Shown here: positions 45,552-59,339 of the stretch, piece after piece
Layout: every line of letters begins with the position of its first letter
How positions within the stretch are numbered: the first letter of the stretch is position 1
From: Ephemerocybe angulata
Lineage: Eukaryota > Basidiomycota > Agaricomycetes > Agaricales > Psathyrellaceae
Direction: 5' to 3'
Length of the DNA: 64,000 nucleotides
Assembly: GCA_013368325.1 (NCBI GenBank)
Contig: JAACJK010000003.1
Location: 496,001-560,000, forward strand
Notes under the pieces: model-generated
The model's database searches: none
What the model saw: the letters and a program-made list of their open reading frames with translations, nothing else
What the model was told of the DNA's origin: nothing
Program-made: the position numbers and the translations under genes

Positions 45552-47309
45552 ATGAACACATCGACTTCTGAGTCGCCTTCAGGACCCAACTTAGACGTGA
45601 CCCCGTATCCCGGATTCTTGCTTGCAGCTGCGAGGACGGAAAGCACTTTCGATGAAATCCCTGTTATGTTGGGTCCTTCCCTTCGACGTGGAAGCTGGCG
45701 GTACAGCCCTAATGATCGTCGAATCGTTCTACCACTACCAGCGATATCTCAGACGCCTTCAGTACTGACATTAACGCCAGAAGGAAACTGGCGGACGAGA
45801 TCAGGGATGCCTGCGTGAACGTGAGTGCACACCTACTTACCATCGCAATTTCGTCGGTTCAACACGCTGATGGTTCGCTTTTGCAGGTCGGGTTCTTCTA
45901 CGGTAGGGCGCCTTCGAACAGCTTATCCGCCGGCTTTTATCAGACACCTCGTGATAGTGAAAAGCCATGGAATCAAGGAAAGCACTGTTGAGAAAGCAAT
46001 TGCAGCTGCGAAGGATTTCTTTTCCCTGCCTGAGGAAGTGAAGATGGAGGTGAGGATGCATCGGTCGCTCGTGGCCACTGGCACACACGTACTAACAACG
46101 CCACAAATCGCTTAGCTTGATATCCATAAAAGCTCCAACTTCAAAGGATATACGGCCCTCCTGGGCGAGAACACGGACGTCACTGGCAACGGCGACTTAC
46201 ACGAGGGATTCGACATTGGATGGGAGTTGGAACCGGGACAACTCGATCTTGGGCAAACCGCAGCGTCTGGCGCCGAAATTGGACCTATGAGTGGCGAAAA
46301 CGTCTGGCCTGAGGGTCTCGACGGGTTCAAAGACGCGGTTCTCGAATACTAGTGCGTTGTTTTCTCGCACTCGCGTTTGCTGCGTTGACAATGGTCTCGT
46401 CACGATAGCCACTCCGCCCTAGCGCTCGGCCGTGTACTTTTCCCACTTTTCGCTCTTGCGTTGGATATGCCAGAGGACTGGTTCGATGACAAGGTTCGCG
46501 GTTGCGTCTGATGCACCTGGCGTGTGGAATATGACCGACCTCTCATTGCGTGTAGACGAAACAGAGCGCAGCCATAATGAGGCTCCTCCATTATCCTCCA
46601 CAGAATCCGACCAAGGTTGACCAAGGACAGATTGGGATAGGCGAACACACAGAGTGAGCTTTAATAACCCCAGTTCCGAAGCGAGCTGTCTGACTGAAGC
46701 ATATCTAAAGTTACGAAGTAAGCCCGTGCACCTACTCAGAGTTATCATAGAATCTTTGTCAACCAACCCCATATCAGTGCTTCACGCTTCTGTGGCAAGA
46801 CAAAGCGGGTGGATTGCAGGTGAAGAACGCGTCCGGAAAGTGGATCGATGCTGTCCCGATTCCTGGGACGATAGTCGTAAAGTACGTTCATCGAACCATA
46901 TCATCCGCTTCTTCCCTTGACCGGACTACCCAGCCTAGGGGACCAGTTCGCACGCTGGACAGGTACGTCTCGTTCATTGTTCTCCAAAACATACCGTCCT
47001 TACCCCCAAACAGACGACGTCTTTAAATCAACATCACACAGAGTAATCAACCGCTCCGGTGCCGAGCGATATTCTATCCCTGTCTTTTTTGGCACGGACT
47101 ATGATGTCCTTCTCCAGGTTCGCCCACTTCATCCCCGATTCAACGGGAATCATTCACGCTCGTTACTTGTTACTTACTGTGTACAGCCTATCCCGACCTG
47201 CCTTTCACCTGGACGGACGCCGCAGTACGAGGTTGTCAGCGCCGGGGATTATGTGAAGTCGAGGTTACAAGCTACCTATGCACACTCAGCAGTGCCCGCC
47301 AAGGCTTAA
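45552..47309 (+). CDS. 2-oxoglutarate/Fe(II) oxygenase, isopenicillin N synthase-like
   Basis: Twelve exons: 45552-45700, 45763-45820, 45887-45902, 45958-46049, 46116-46351, 46409-46493, 46556-46653, 46711-46717, 46778-46881, 46934-46962, 47014-47117 and 47187-47309, giving 366 residues. The family oxidises small molecules using Fe(II), oxygen and 2-oxoglutarate. The N-terminal block KLADEIRDACVNVGFFYV and SHGI are typical. Iron ligands are H243, D245 and H300 (HTD; TSHRVIN), and R310-x-S312 (RYSIPVFFG) would bind the co-substrate. Exon 8 is a micro-exon of only 7 bases (TTACGAA) that completes the codon of iron ligand D245 and supplies Tyr-Glu, giving HTDYECFTLLWQD; without it the frame and the ligand are lost. 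Exons 3 (16) and 10 (29 bases) are also tiny. The first intron (45701) is the least certain junction. Substrate unknown. Confidence 0.9.
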
Positions 47310-47813
47310 AGGTGCGCTATTGTTTCAACCCATCCCGTTGCATGATTCATTCTCAGCTCCTTGCAGATTTACTAGGAGTAGTGGACCTTCCCCCAATAGC
47401 CATGCACCTGTTTAGCTCCTTCCAAAATATGCCTACCCTTCAACTTTTGTCCAGCTTTTTACTTTCTCCGGCCTCGCAAGATCCCACCCAAACGATCGTA
47501 TCTGGTGTTCCACTACACGGTCAGCTATTGGTACAGGTGCCAAGGCCTGCTCCGTGCTGGCTCGGGGGAGGGCGTACACAGATCGGATGTGCCTTGCTGT
47601 GTACGGCTCCAAAAAGGTCCTCACTTGAGGGGAGCAAACATGAACTGCCTCGATGGAACGGCCCTGTTCAGCTATGCATATTCATTCATTGGGTGCTCTG
47701 TAAGCGCTAAGTGCCCCAGGGTACATCTTCAAATAACTTTAATCTCCCCGCTGATACCTTCCTTTGGCAATTGAAAACTTCATCTTGACTGGTTACGTTC
47801 TCGACCAGGTGGT

Positions 47814-48400
47814 GTTCATTTTCAATCGCCTCGAGGCTTTAATTGCTGCGCGCGCATCCCGAACGCGTGTTAGACTCTTCATCGCATATTCCGTCGTCAA
47901 TGGGGATGAATGAAACCTCGTCTTTGACTTGTCCTTGACGGACTACTAGTAGGGACTGCCACGGCGATTGAGCATCCGATGCCGCCATCATGGCTGTTTG
48001 TGTTAAATTTCAGACCTTTGACAGTAAGGGGCTCTGAGGAGGGACTCTTGGAAGAGTATGGGTTGGCACGAACGAGTTGGCTCAGGGAGGGGAGTTGTCC
48101 GAATCGACGCCATCACAGACAGACAACGGTGACGATGGTGTTCCTGGGCTCTATCGAACCCCGTTCGTCTCCGTACTGGTCAAAAGCAAGTAGCTAGATT
48201 AGCTCCAGTTTAGCGCGGATATTCTAGAACAGGATTGTGTACATAGGATCAATACTTTCACTTTTAGCACTCTAATCGTCCCTAGACGAGGTTTCATTCA
48301 TCCCCATTGACGACGGAATATGCGATGAAGAGTCTAACACGCGTTCGGGAATCGGGATGCGCGCGCAGCAATTAAAGCCTCGAGGCGATTGAAAATGAAC
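47814..48400. mobile_element. Inverted-repeat element of about 590 bases
   Basis: Left arm GTTCATTTTCAATCGCCTCG continues through TTTAATTGCTGCGCGCGCAT, ACGCGTGTTAGACTCTTCAT and CCCATTGA-type sequence to 47918. The reverse complement of the whole block is at 48289-48400. Arms are about 105-110 bases and nearly identical, differing mainly by a few extra bases in the right arm (TTCGGGAATCGGG). The interior (about 370 bases) has no recognised gene. This is typical of a foldback or MITE-like element; target-site duplications are not evident. Confidence 0.8.
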
Positions 48401-48891
48401 TTGATCTTATCGATCACGGCCAGGAGCAGTAAGGCGATCCTCGATTGGACGATACATTTTCCCCCACACCCTTTCCTATCGTAAACTTACACCACACTTA
48501 CTTTGCACAGCGATGACGGCCTTCTGGACTGGACCGAGGTCATTATTTTTAATACCAGGTTGTGTTATGCTCCGTTGGTACAGTCGCGTATATCCCAGAA
48601 CAGCAAGACTAGGGAAGCAGCGCGCATGTGCAGCTTCATGGCATTGAAGAAATAACAAGCACATCAGAGCCTCACGCACCATCTAAGATTTCAGCCGCAA
48701 TTGGTCAACCCTTTCTTCTTAATGCTCTCATATTGACCGGATGCTCCGGGAATAACGAATGTCGGATCTCAACAAACCTTATCGTGGTCGACAACTTGTC
48801 TTCACCCTGGTCTCACCGTGTGCCGTAATTTAACCCATGTGCCCTGAAAATGCTTGGGCTTCATCGTTTCCTGACTGGTCGACCCCAGACG

Positions 48892-49300
48892 GCGCGCAAA
48901 TCAACCGCAGCGGATGGGCGCTTGATGGGCGCCTACGCACAACGGGTAGTGGCTACCACGCAGCATGCAGTGTGATTGGTGTCACATCGGGGAAGAGAAT
49001 GACGTTGAGAGCACTGCATGGCCTAGCTCGTGTCGACCTTTGAGATCTATTCTTCCTGTACCGTTCACCTGGTTCGAACCAACACAGCCACGTCAACCAA
49101 CCGAACGGTACGAGGAGGTTGGATCTCAACCTCGACAGGAGCGGCTGTTTTTTGACTGTTTTAGAAGCCTGGGCCATGTTCTCGCAACGTCATAGTCTCC
49201 GGTGTGACGCCAATCACACTGCATGCTGCGAGGTAATTACCTCTATTAAATTAGGTCCTCACAAATAGGCGCCCACCTATTACCGTTGATTCGCGACACA
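48892..49300. mobile_element. Second inverted-repeat element of about 400 bases
   Basis: CGCAGCATGCAGTGTGATTG (from 48959) is mirrored at 49199-49230 with very few mismatches. Weaker inverted similarity extends outwards to AAATCAACCG on the left and CGGTTGATTC-type sequence near 49280-49295 on the right, with GGGCGCC blocks in both arms. No coding capacity. It is unrelated in sequence to the neighbouring element. Confidence 0.6.
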
Positions 49301-50459
49301 GCACGGGGTATTCCAGTCGGGAATTAATGAATTCATGAGCATGGTCTATCACGATTTATACCCGAAGCCCCGTTCCTCCATTACGCATCCTCGTCCCTGG
49401 CATCTGCCACTTGCGGCTCCTGTAACACCATTTTGGAGGCTCTGAAAGGTTCCCTATGTCTCAATACGGACTGTCTTCTTCTTATACTTTCAACGGGGCC
49501 ATGAAGCTCGAACAGCCCATACTCTCAAGGACCCCGCCGCTCGACCTATCGAGTATGGACGCGGTTGCGTTAACTCGACTCTGCTGAGCAAGGCTAGCGC
49601 AATATTGAAAAGCAAGGTCCTTGGACTCGGATCTAAATTTTCCTAACTAACATATTTCTTTGAATGCGACAACTTCTTGCCCTGAAATTGTCGGATATTT
49701 GGTTTGGGACGTTGTCCTCCTCGCTTACAACATCTCTAGGACCCGGGTCAAATTTGTATGATATACACTGGCCCAAATACCCCCTCACGAACGCTACCCC
49801 TTGAGCTATAGAATATTCAACATTTTGAAGCTCGATAGCCTCCGAGTCCACCTCCTGGATAAGACGAGGAATGACTTCCCGGAAATATACATGACTTAAC
49901 ACACACACACCACACCACATTGTTGCCGAGCATAATGGGGACCACCCTCAAATTGCAACACTTGAACGATAAAAACGAACCCGAGCTTTTAACTTTACAC
50001 CCCGTATTTTCGAACATTCAACCCCAATTTGTCTTACTATCTGGCTAAAGCCACAGATACAGTGTACTTACACGTTGTCATTCTCGACGGGAAACGCATC
50101 CAGAATTCTTGGAAGCCAATTCAGTTGAATCTGGGAAAGACCAAGATTCGTCCCTAATTTACTTACTGAGCTACTGGACTGACTTGAGGCCACAGCGCGG
50201 CCACTCCCTCTGTCAATTTGCGATAGAGATTCGAAAGCGATCACACGATCCGCTCGATATGGGCCTCATCTATACCCATAAGGGGTGGGCGGGATGAACA
50301 CCATTGATTCTGAATCTTATTTGCCCCGCGCCCTTCGTTTAAAAACCGCCAGGTAATTCTGGCTGGAGCACGGTCAACCATCCTCAAATTTCTTCGACAT
50401 TCCTCCAACTCCTCATTCCGTACCGCCTTCCAAGTTCGCCCCATTACCAGGTCCATACT

Positions 50460-51834
50460 ATGTTGGATATGAATACCTTCCCCGTTGTTCATCCTTATGC
50501 CATCGAGCCCAGCGCTCATCTCGCAGTCGATGAGCTACAGAGGGTATGTCAACGCTGGGCTGCCCGCTCGGAATAGTAGAAACTTACTTTGACCCTTGCT
50601 TAGGTGCTTCATACCCACGCCCATCAAACGTCAGCGTTTAGGGTCGGGCTCGCGGTTCTCGTTGCCCTCCGACGTATCTCTTGCTCGCAAAGAGTTCCTC
50701 CTTCAGCCCTTATTCTCGGCAGCCCCATAGTTATTTCAGCGACCACTTGCGACGTTTCGCAGGATTCGGACGTCTTTCCCGGGGAATATGAAGGAAATAA
50801 GGTAATCTGCAAGCGGCTGCGAGTCCGCACTCCAGTGGGCGAGAGAAACACTATTGCGGAGGATACTTGGGTAAGTGGTATACCCAATCATGATAGCGAT
50901 ACTATTATGGCCTCGACACTCACTCTGGCCACCGCCCGTAGGCAATCCATGAAGGGCTTCTCTGGTTCTACTGTCAAGGCCCAGGAGTTCTTTCTTTCCT
51001 GGGCTACTACATCCATGAAGAGGCCCCGTCTGGCACGGCGTTGTATCTCGTCTCACCATACCAAGAGTCGGGGACTCTGCTCGAGCACCTAAAGGTATAC
51101 AAGGGCAATTCCCGACGTATCTCACTCGTGAGTTTACACCCCTTTTCATCCCATATAATATTCAAATGACTGAAAACGACTTGGTACTCTACTTGGTTCT
51201 CAGATCAGGGACGTCGTCAAAGGACTAGATAGCCTTCACGAGAAAGGCATCATACATGGCGACATTCGAGGCTGCAACATTTTCATCAACGAGGCTGGCC
51301 ATGCTCTGATAGGGGGGTTTGGGTGTGCCTGTCTCTCTTCCGACAGGCCCATCTCTGTTTCAAGGTACCCTGGCCCGCCCGGAAGCTTCATTGGATCCAT
51401 CCCATACCAGCCCCCGGAGCACCTCGACGCACTCCGGAATGATAAGTTCGTCTTCCCGTCGGCATCCGCCGACATTTACTCTCTCGCCTGTCTCATGTAC
51501 GAGGTAAGCCTCCGACCGAAAACGGCGCCCGTCATGCCAGGAGCTTCGCTCACCTGCCTGCTTCCCTTAGATGTACACCGGCCTTTCTCCTTTCCACGAA
51601 ATTTCCCCCCGTCGTTTACCGTCGATCAGGGCCTGCCATATTATGGAGGCAATCGCGACTGACAGGTCAAGGATTCCACTCAAGCCGGACGAGCAAGACC
51701 TTGCTTACCATGAAAATGGCCTCACCAGCGAGATATGGGCGCTCATGGAAGAGTCCTGGGATCGCGATGCCCAGAGACGACCTTCCGCCAGGGCCATTGG
51801 CGGGCATCCTTTGTTCACCGACATTTCGGATTAA
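50460..51834 (+). CDS. Single-domain protein kinase homologue, predicted pseudokinase (paralogue)
   Basis: Five exons: 50460-50543, 50604-50870, 50942-51127, 51204-51503 and 51571-51834, giving 366 residues. Kinase landmarks: VICKR lysine (K98), catalytic loop HGDIRGCN (D199, N204), activation segment end YQPPE, helix F ADIYSLACLMYE, and RRPSAR near the end. The DFG motif is GFG (217-219), so the metal-binding Asp is missing as in the gene at 9543, but through a different substitution. Exon junctions after the lysine region, after the ISL/RLLL block and after helix F match the other copy. An extra N-terminal segment (about 1-80) is absent from the first paralogue. It is likely a non-catalytic binding protein (inference). 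The start ATG is followed in frame by a second Met three codons later. Confidence 0.85.
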
Positions 51835-54032
51835 CGCCCCGGTTCGTTCGTTGCGAGAACTTCATATGGCACTCGGACCTGTTACGCTACATATCTTTAG
51901 ATCATCATATTGTAAATTACTTGTAAATTACTCGAATGTGCTTACTTATAGTCATGGATCGGATTGGGCCTTGAGGCAAGACAAGCCGGCCTGTACATTT
52001 CGTCCGAGCCATTGCCTAACCAACCAACTAACGAACCATTCAAGTTATCCGTGCACGTCCATGCATAAAAGCCGCCACGAACGAAGATCGAAGGATCTCT
52101 GTGCCGATGTGTCCGATACAGGATTGGTCGAGCTTGAGTGAGACGAATAGCTCCTGGAGGTCTCATAACAGAAGTACGAGAATCTTTCGGCAATGAAAGT
52201 AATGCTGAGCATTTGGGGGTGGGAGTAGAGAGGAACTTCGAAACATCTGCCGGCTGACCGTTCCTTCCATAAATCAAGAGCGTACTAACCTGAGGTCGTA
52301 GCCTCTCGGCTTCCAAATCCGAAGACTCATCGTTGCCGGTGATCCCAAGGGGAAAAAGGGCCCATTGAAATGGGGGGAAAACGAACGACGGGGAACTCAA
52401 AATGTTGGAAAAGCCGGGGATCCGAAGAATCGGGAAGGCAAGGTTTGGAAAAGGGAATGCAAAAAGAAGCTTCCCCAACCCAGACTAAATTTATAGCCCT
52501 AGATGTATACAGTATGATACCGTAGAGAAAGGAAACCCCGCTCGATGCTATGTCAAACACTTGGAGCACCTGCCACAGGGCCGACGGGTGACGCCCGGGC
52601 GCCTATTTTCTCACCGTCGCGGGCCGGGGGGCTATCACCCTCTTGGCAGGTGTTTGGACGGCCAACGGTCTCCCTCATCATATACTTAGTCTTTGAGGTA
52701 ACCTTGTTGAAGTCCATCTGGGCGAGCCTAGACTCCTAGGATTGCACCGCTATGCCAAATGGTAGGCGCTAAACATGTCGCATCGGGTGACATCCCTGTT
52801 ACAGTCCGAAGTTAGGACCCGTACCACAATGAAGTGCTCAGGCATCGAAAAATACATCAGAGGGGAACCCTTTTAGCACCTCCTCACAGATTCGGTGTGC
52901 ATATCGAAGCATGACCTCGAAAAGGTTAAGCGCCCTGGCATATTACACCTACACGGGCTTTAGCGGCAGCAGAAGCCCCAGACTCTAAAACCGTGACACA
53001 CGAGGCTGCTTCCCTACCTAGATCCCTAGCCAAGCTAGACCTTACCCTTTGATAAAGGCCCAAGAATCTGTTTCAGAACTAAGTTAAGCTGGGAGGGATG
53101 TTGAAAGTAAGGGGGCAAAAAGGCTGCCCTTGATCTCGGCACAGAAGACCCCGAACGGGCGCTTCCTTCCCCATCTGCAACCATCCGGCATTCCACCTCA
53201 ACGGCCTATGTCTATGCCCAGCCACTCTCTAACAGAAGACACAAAGCCGCTCCAACGCCGACATACCTCTTCTCAACACAACACACAATCTTGCCGCACC
53301 CATACTTATCACTACTTATCTCCATCTCCTTCGCCCCTCCGGCGGAACAAGTCCATGATGCAATCGCCCAGAAGGGGCACGCTAAGCCACCGTGTGGGCG
53401 GCAACCCGGGCTCTCAGGGTGATGATTGATTCACCTTAAGTTTGATTGTTGGTTCAATTGGTACCTTAACCGGCTTAGGCAGCAGCAGCCTACATACATA
53501 TAAAAAGCCGGGAAGGCGCCTCCCCTTCACTCCCTGCTCACCATTCCTATTCCTATTCTGGTTTCCTTCCCACTCAGCTCTCTTATCGGGCCCCAGAACG
53601 AACCGTCGCCCTCCGCGATCCTCATCCAGTGGCATCTCATCGCTTGTCCGCCAGTCGACGGTCCTCCGCGAATCCTCACCCAGTCCAACAGCAGTGACAC
53701 CCACTCCGCCCAGCAACACCACGCCTCCAGTACACTCACCCCAGGTGCAGCAACAGCGCCGCCGCCGGCTTCTCCCCCACATCGCGTCCACCGTGAAGAA
53801 ACTCTTCTCAAACCTCTTCGGTCATCACCAGGGCGCGGGTCCCCCACCTCGCGGCAGCGCAGGCCCTGGTGATGCCACTCGGCCGGCACAAGACCCTACG
53901 TCCTCCAAGTGCGAAGGATCGAAACCTGAGGAGAACTTGGTCCTGGGTGATCCAGTCGGCCTCGAGCGCAGGAGAGGGACCGTGAATACGGCAACAGCAG
54001 CGGCTCTTCCGAGTTCGGATACGGATGGTGGG
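51835..54032. other. Long intergenic region and leader of the dehydrogenase gene
   Basis: No gene is supported between 51835 and 53440. From 53442 an open frame runs into the dehydrogenase with low-complexity Pro/Ser/Arg composition; part may be translated or be 5-prime leader. Confidence 0.45.
53499..53506 (+). promoter_or_regulatory. TATA box upstream of the short-chain dehydrogenase gene
   Basis: CATACATATAAAAAGC fits a core promoter and would place transcription start near 53530. That is downstream of the ATG at 53442, which argues against using that ATG. Confidence 0.5.
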
Positions 54033-55644
54033 ATGCGGGGTGCTGGTTTAGACGCACAGCAAGCTCAGGGACTGCCCTCACGCTTGCCGGGGCATGTTCC
54101 ATTCAGTGCGGGGCAATTATTCAACGTGGAGGGGCTAGTAGCTGTCATAACAGGCGGCGGAACAGGTGTGTATCATGCAGCATCCCAACCAACCGTGCTA
54201 TCAGTACGAGCCAGAGCCTACTACCCTGAGGCTATCCAAGCTTGCGACTACTTCTAGTATAAACGCTAGAGCTAGACGATGCAATCTATCATCGATACTA
54301 GCTACCTAGCTACGAGGCTGCGAGGCTACCAAACTATTCGTAGTCTAACTAACTTCTGAGTAGCATGTGGTCCGCAGTGCTAACAAAGCCTTGCATCGTT
54401 CTAGGTATCGGGCTTATGATGGCGAAGACACTGGAGAGCAACGGGGCGACGGTATACATCATTGGGCGGAGGAAGGGCATGCTTGAGAAGGCGGCGAAGG
54501 ACCACGCTGTACGTCTGTCGGATTGTCTTTCCTTTTCTACCCTTCCCTTTCCCCTTCCTCCCCGCGCTTCCCTTCCCTTCCCTGTCACCCCTGTCACACC
54601 CCTGCCATGTCATTCATTTCCGTGCCATGCTCGCGAAGCCAATCACTCGAAGCTCAACGAGCTAAGCTTCTTCGGCATCGTCTCGAAGCCCCCCATTTCC
54701 ACGCGCCCAATAAGTCTATCCCCCTAACGCATTCGTACTCACCGAAGATCCGGCTGCCTATGTAGAGATTCGGCAACATCATTCCGCTCGAGGGCGACAT
54801 AACCTCCCGCGACGCCCTCCTCTCCATCGTCGAAACAATACGCACCAGACACGGCTACATCGACCTGCTCGTGAACAACGCCGCCATAGCCACAAACCTC
54901 TACCCGCACCCTCTCCCCGGACCCCTCCCCTCGCCCGACACGACCCCACCCTCTATAAAACCATTCCAAACCGCACTCTGGGACTGCGGCTCGCCGCAGG
55001 ACTTCGCAGACACTTTCTCCACAAACGTAACCGCGATATACTACACTACAGTGGCCTTCCTCGACCTCCTCCACCAAGGCAACGCACGTCGTCGAAAAGC
55101 AGAGCTCAATCCGCAGAGCCCGGCGGGAGGGCTCCCACTACCATACCAGACGTCGCAAGTTTTAACAGTATCCTCCTCGGGCGGCTTCCGAATAGACGCC
55201 AAAGTCCTGTCACCATCGTATACCCTCTCGAAGGCGGCGTGCACGCACCTGGGGAAGCTGCTGGCGAACCTGCTGGCGCCGTGGGCGATCCGGAGCAACG
55301 TGCTTGCGCCGGGCGTGTTTCCGACTGGTGTGTGCTGCGCCTCCATGTCTCGAGGCAGGGTGGAACTTACAATGCCATTGCGGCCGCAGAGATGACGATG
55401 GCGACTGCCCCTGGAGTGAAACTTGATCCTGCGGTTCTCGCAGCCAACGTCCCGGTCAAGCGAACTGGGACTGAGGAGGTGAGCGTGGTGGAGCTGTCAT
55501 GGATGCCTCTGTCTAACGAGATAACTACGATAGGACATGGCGGGCACCATCTTGTTCCTCGCAAGTCGGGCAGGAGCTTATGTGAATGGAGCAGTCTGGC
55601 TCGTCGACGGGGGTCGAGTCAGCACTATCTCCACAACGCTCTAA
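54033..55644 (+). CDS. Short-chain dehydrogenase/reductase (SDR)
   Basis: Five exons: 54033-54165, 54405-54508, 54766-55327, 55390-55478 and 55534-55644, giving 332 residues. Classical SDR features: dinucleotide-binding TGGGTGIG (40-47) crossing the first intron, LVNNAA, a Ser-rich catalytic strand TVSSSGG, and the YxxxK pair in SYTLSKAA (Y231, K235). The end VNGAVWLVDGG is typical of the family. These enzymes reduce or oxidise carbonyl/alcohol groups with NAD(P)H. A Pro-rich insertion (PHPLPGPLPSPDTTPP) follows the NNAA motif, common in fungal members. Introns 1 and 2 (239 and 257 bases) are unusually long for this window. The start is uncertain: the open frame extends to 53442, but the TATA box at 53499 favours a later ATG; two out-of-frame ATGs (53871 and 54025) precede the one chosen. 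Confidence 0.82.
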
Positions 55645-57676
<2,032 letters not shown>

Positions 57677-58215
57677 ATGCAAGATTTGATTAGAGAAGAG
57701 GGATATTCAAAATCACATCATGGTATCACACCGTCACGATACATAGAAGCTCTAATCTAATGTAATTTATCAAACGCTCAAAAGGGATCGCAGCAAGTAT
57801 CGGTGCACAGGGCAGAATGTTTGAGGCGCTGGCGAGGAGGTTCGACAAACAACCCGAGCCAAGGTTCGTGGTTCGCGGTTCACTTGGCCAATAGTTTACT
57901 CGAATTCCCCTATTGTGCGCACCTCACTTTGGTACCGAACCGCGATTTTCGTCTCCCCCACTTTTGGTTTGTGGGTGGCGCCTCAGATGCAAGACTTACC
58001 TTAATCGTGTTCTCAGGAATTGTAGAATGGACGATATTCGGGGGTGGAGGCGTCAGTCTTGTTTCTGTAATCTGTAAAATATGAAAGCTGTCCTGGCTTA
58101 TTGTACACATTTTTGCCTTGGAATGCTCGTGAGGCTTTATTCCCTCCCATTGGTCCAGTTCCAACCCAATAAACCATAGTGCGGAGGAGGGTACCTTTCT
58201 CTAACCATCGACGCA
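57677..58215. other. Intergenic region between convergent genes
   Basis: The stretch separates the 3-prime ends of thioredoxin reductase and the BTB gene. No supported feature beyond short GGTTCG/GGTTCGCGGTTC repeats near 57863-57883, similar to those at the ends of the 33500 element. Confidence 0.4.
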
Positions 58216-59339
58216 TTAGTTTTCAAAATTCTTCAGTTCATCCCAAGGTGGCAGTCCGAAAAACGAAGGCAAGACGCGCCAAATACCCTCTCTTCCAACC
58301 TTGTACCACTGCTTTCCGTATTCCGTACACGGCCCACAGAGACCCGAAAGCTCCATATCAGCAGAAAACTCGGACCACCGATCCAACCCTCGGACAATGG
58401 GCTTCGGTCTCCAGAGATCATACTGCAGATTTGCACCAATCGCCTTGCAGCTTTGAGGAGTGACACAGCCAGCCATGGTGCCGCCCACGCAATCCACCCA
58501 CTCCGCGTATGCTTCACCTTGTGCATCCAGCAGCTTTTCACGGCCCATGACGCTTAAGCGCTGGATATCGTGAGACAATGGCTTTGAACGTGTGCCATCG
58601 TCCAGTTCGTAACCGTACAGCAGGCCGTCCTGCCAAGGTAAATTCAGTTACGCTGGCAGATCGACGGAGGGGAACTTTTACCAGGTCATGGCAGCAATTA
58701 TAGTATGCCGTTGGGAGAACCGTCTTGATATCACATTGGTGGGCGAGCTCGACGGTGCCAAAGAGAACACCATGATTACGAGGGGAAGAGTTGTCGGTGA
58801 TGCGTGTATAGCTTTCATCTGCTTCTTGGATGTCCCAGCTTTCCAGGGTATTTGGGAATTCCCAGTTGAGACGCGCGAAACCTTCATCCCGTAGAGTAGG
58901 AACATCATACTTCTTCCCCATGCGAATCATGGCGGCAATGACAGCCAAGGGGATGGCGTCCTTTGTGTGAGAACACCTTGAAGGCAGTGAGCACCCATCG
59001 ACTAGCAGAATGCCAATTGTTAGGCTGTATATACCTGTCGTAGAGAGCGAGGAGGAAGTTATTGATGTCTTCGGCAGAATCCTGGAGTTGCAGAACAGGA
59101 CACCCCTCTATGGTCGGTTCACCCTCTGGATGAGGCATAGCAAAGACATCGGCGAAGACAGACGAGTGGCGCGTAAGAACCCCTTTGTGGACCTTGAACT
59201 GGGCGTTTTCTGCCTGTATAACAAGACTTCCATCGTCAAACCAGATGTCTGAGCGGGTTACTGCTATCTGGTCCCCGTCGGCGGTAGGGCCGTCAGAGTG
59301 GAGGCTGTCAGCCCCATCGACTCGACGCCGTTTCGGCAT
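58216..59339 (-). CDS. BTB/POZ domain protein
   Basis: Three exons on the minus strand: 59339-59035, 58976-58682 and 58629-58216, giving 337 residues. A basic start (MPKRRRVDGADS) precedes a BTB fold: SDIWFDDGSLVIQAENAQFK, VHKGVLTRHSSVFADVF, LQDSAEDINNFLLALYD, and IPLAVIAAMIRMGKKYDVPTLR, which crosses the first intron. The C-terminal part has several Cys residues (YYNCCHDL, LCGPC) but no second known domain. Fungi have large sets of such BTB proteins; many are thought to be Cullin-3 adaptors or scaffolds, but the partner here is unknown. The acceptor at 58976 was chosen over an earlier AG because only it keeps the frame into the conserved KYDVPTLR helix. The start lies 420 bases from the divergent NACHT-ankyrin gene. 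Confidence 0.85.

Larger units (their letters stand above)
47310..50459. other. Long intergenic region with two inverted-repeat elements
   Basis: There is no supported gene in 3.1 kb apart from short chance frames. Two inverted-repeat structures are listed separately. A CACACACACACCACACC run lies at 49902-49918. Confidence 0.45.

Noticed and set aside
49060..49100. GGTTCGAACC, considered as a tRNA T-arm
   Set aside because: No matching acceptor stem, D-arm or anticodon arm could be fitted around it.
53442..54257. Start of the dehydrogenase at 53442, giving an extra 197 residues
   Set aside because: The ATG lies upstream of a good TATA box and the extension is low-complexity; kept as an alternative only.
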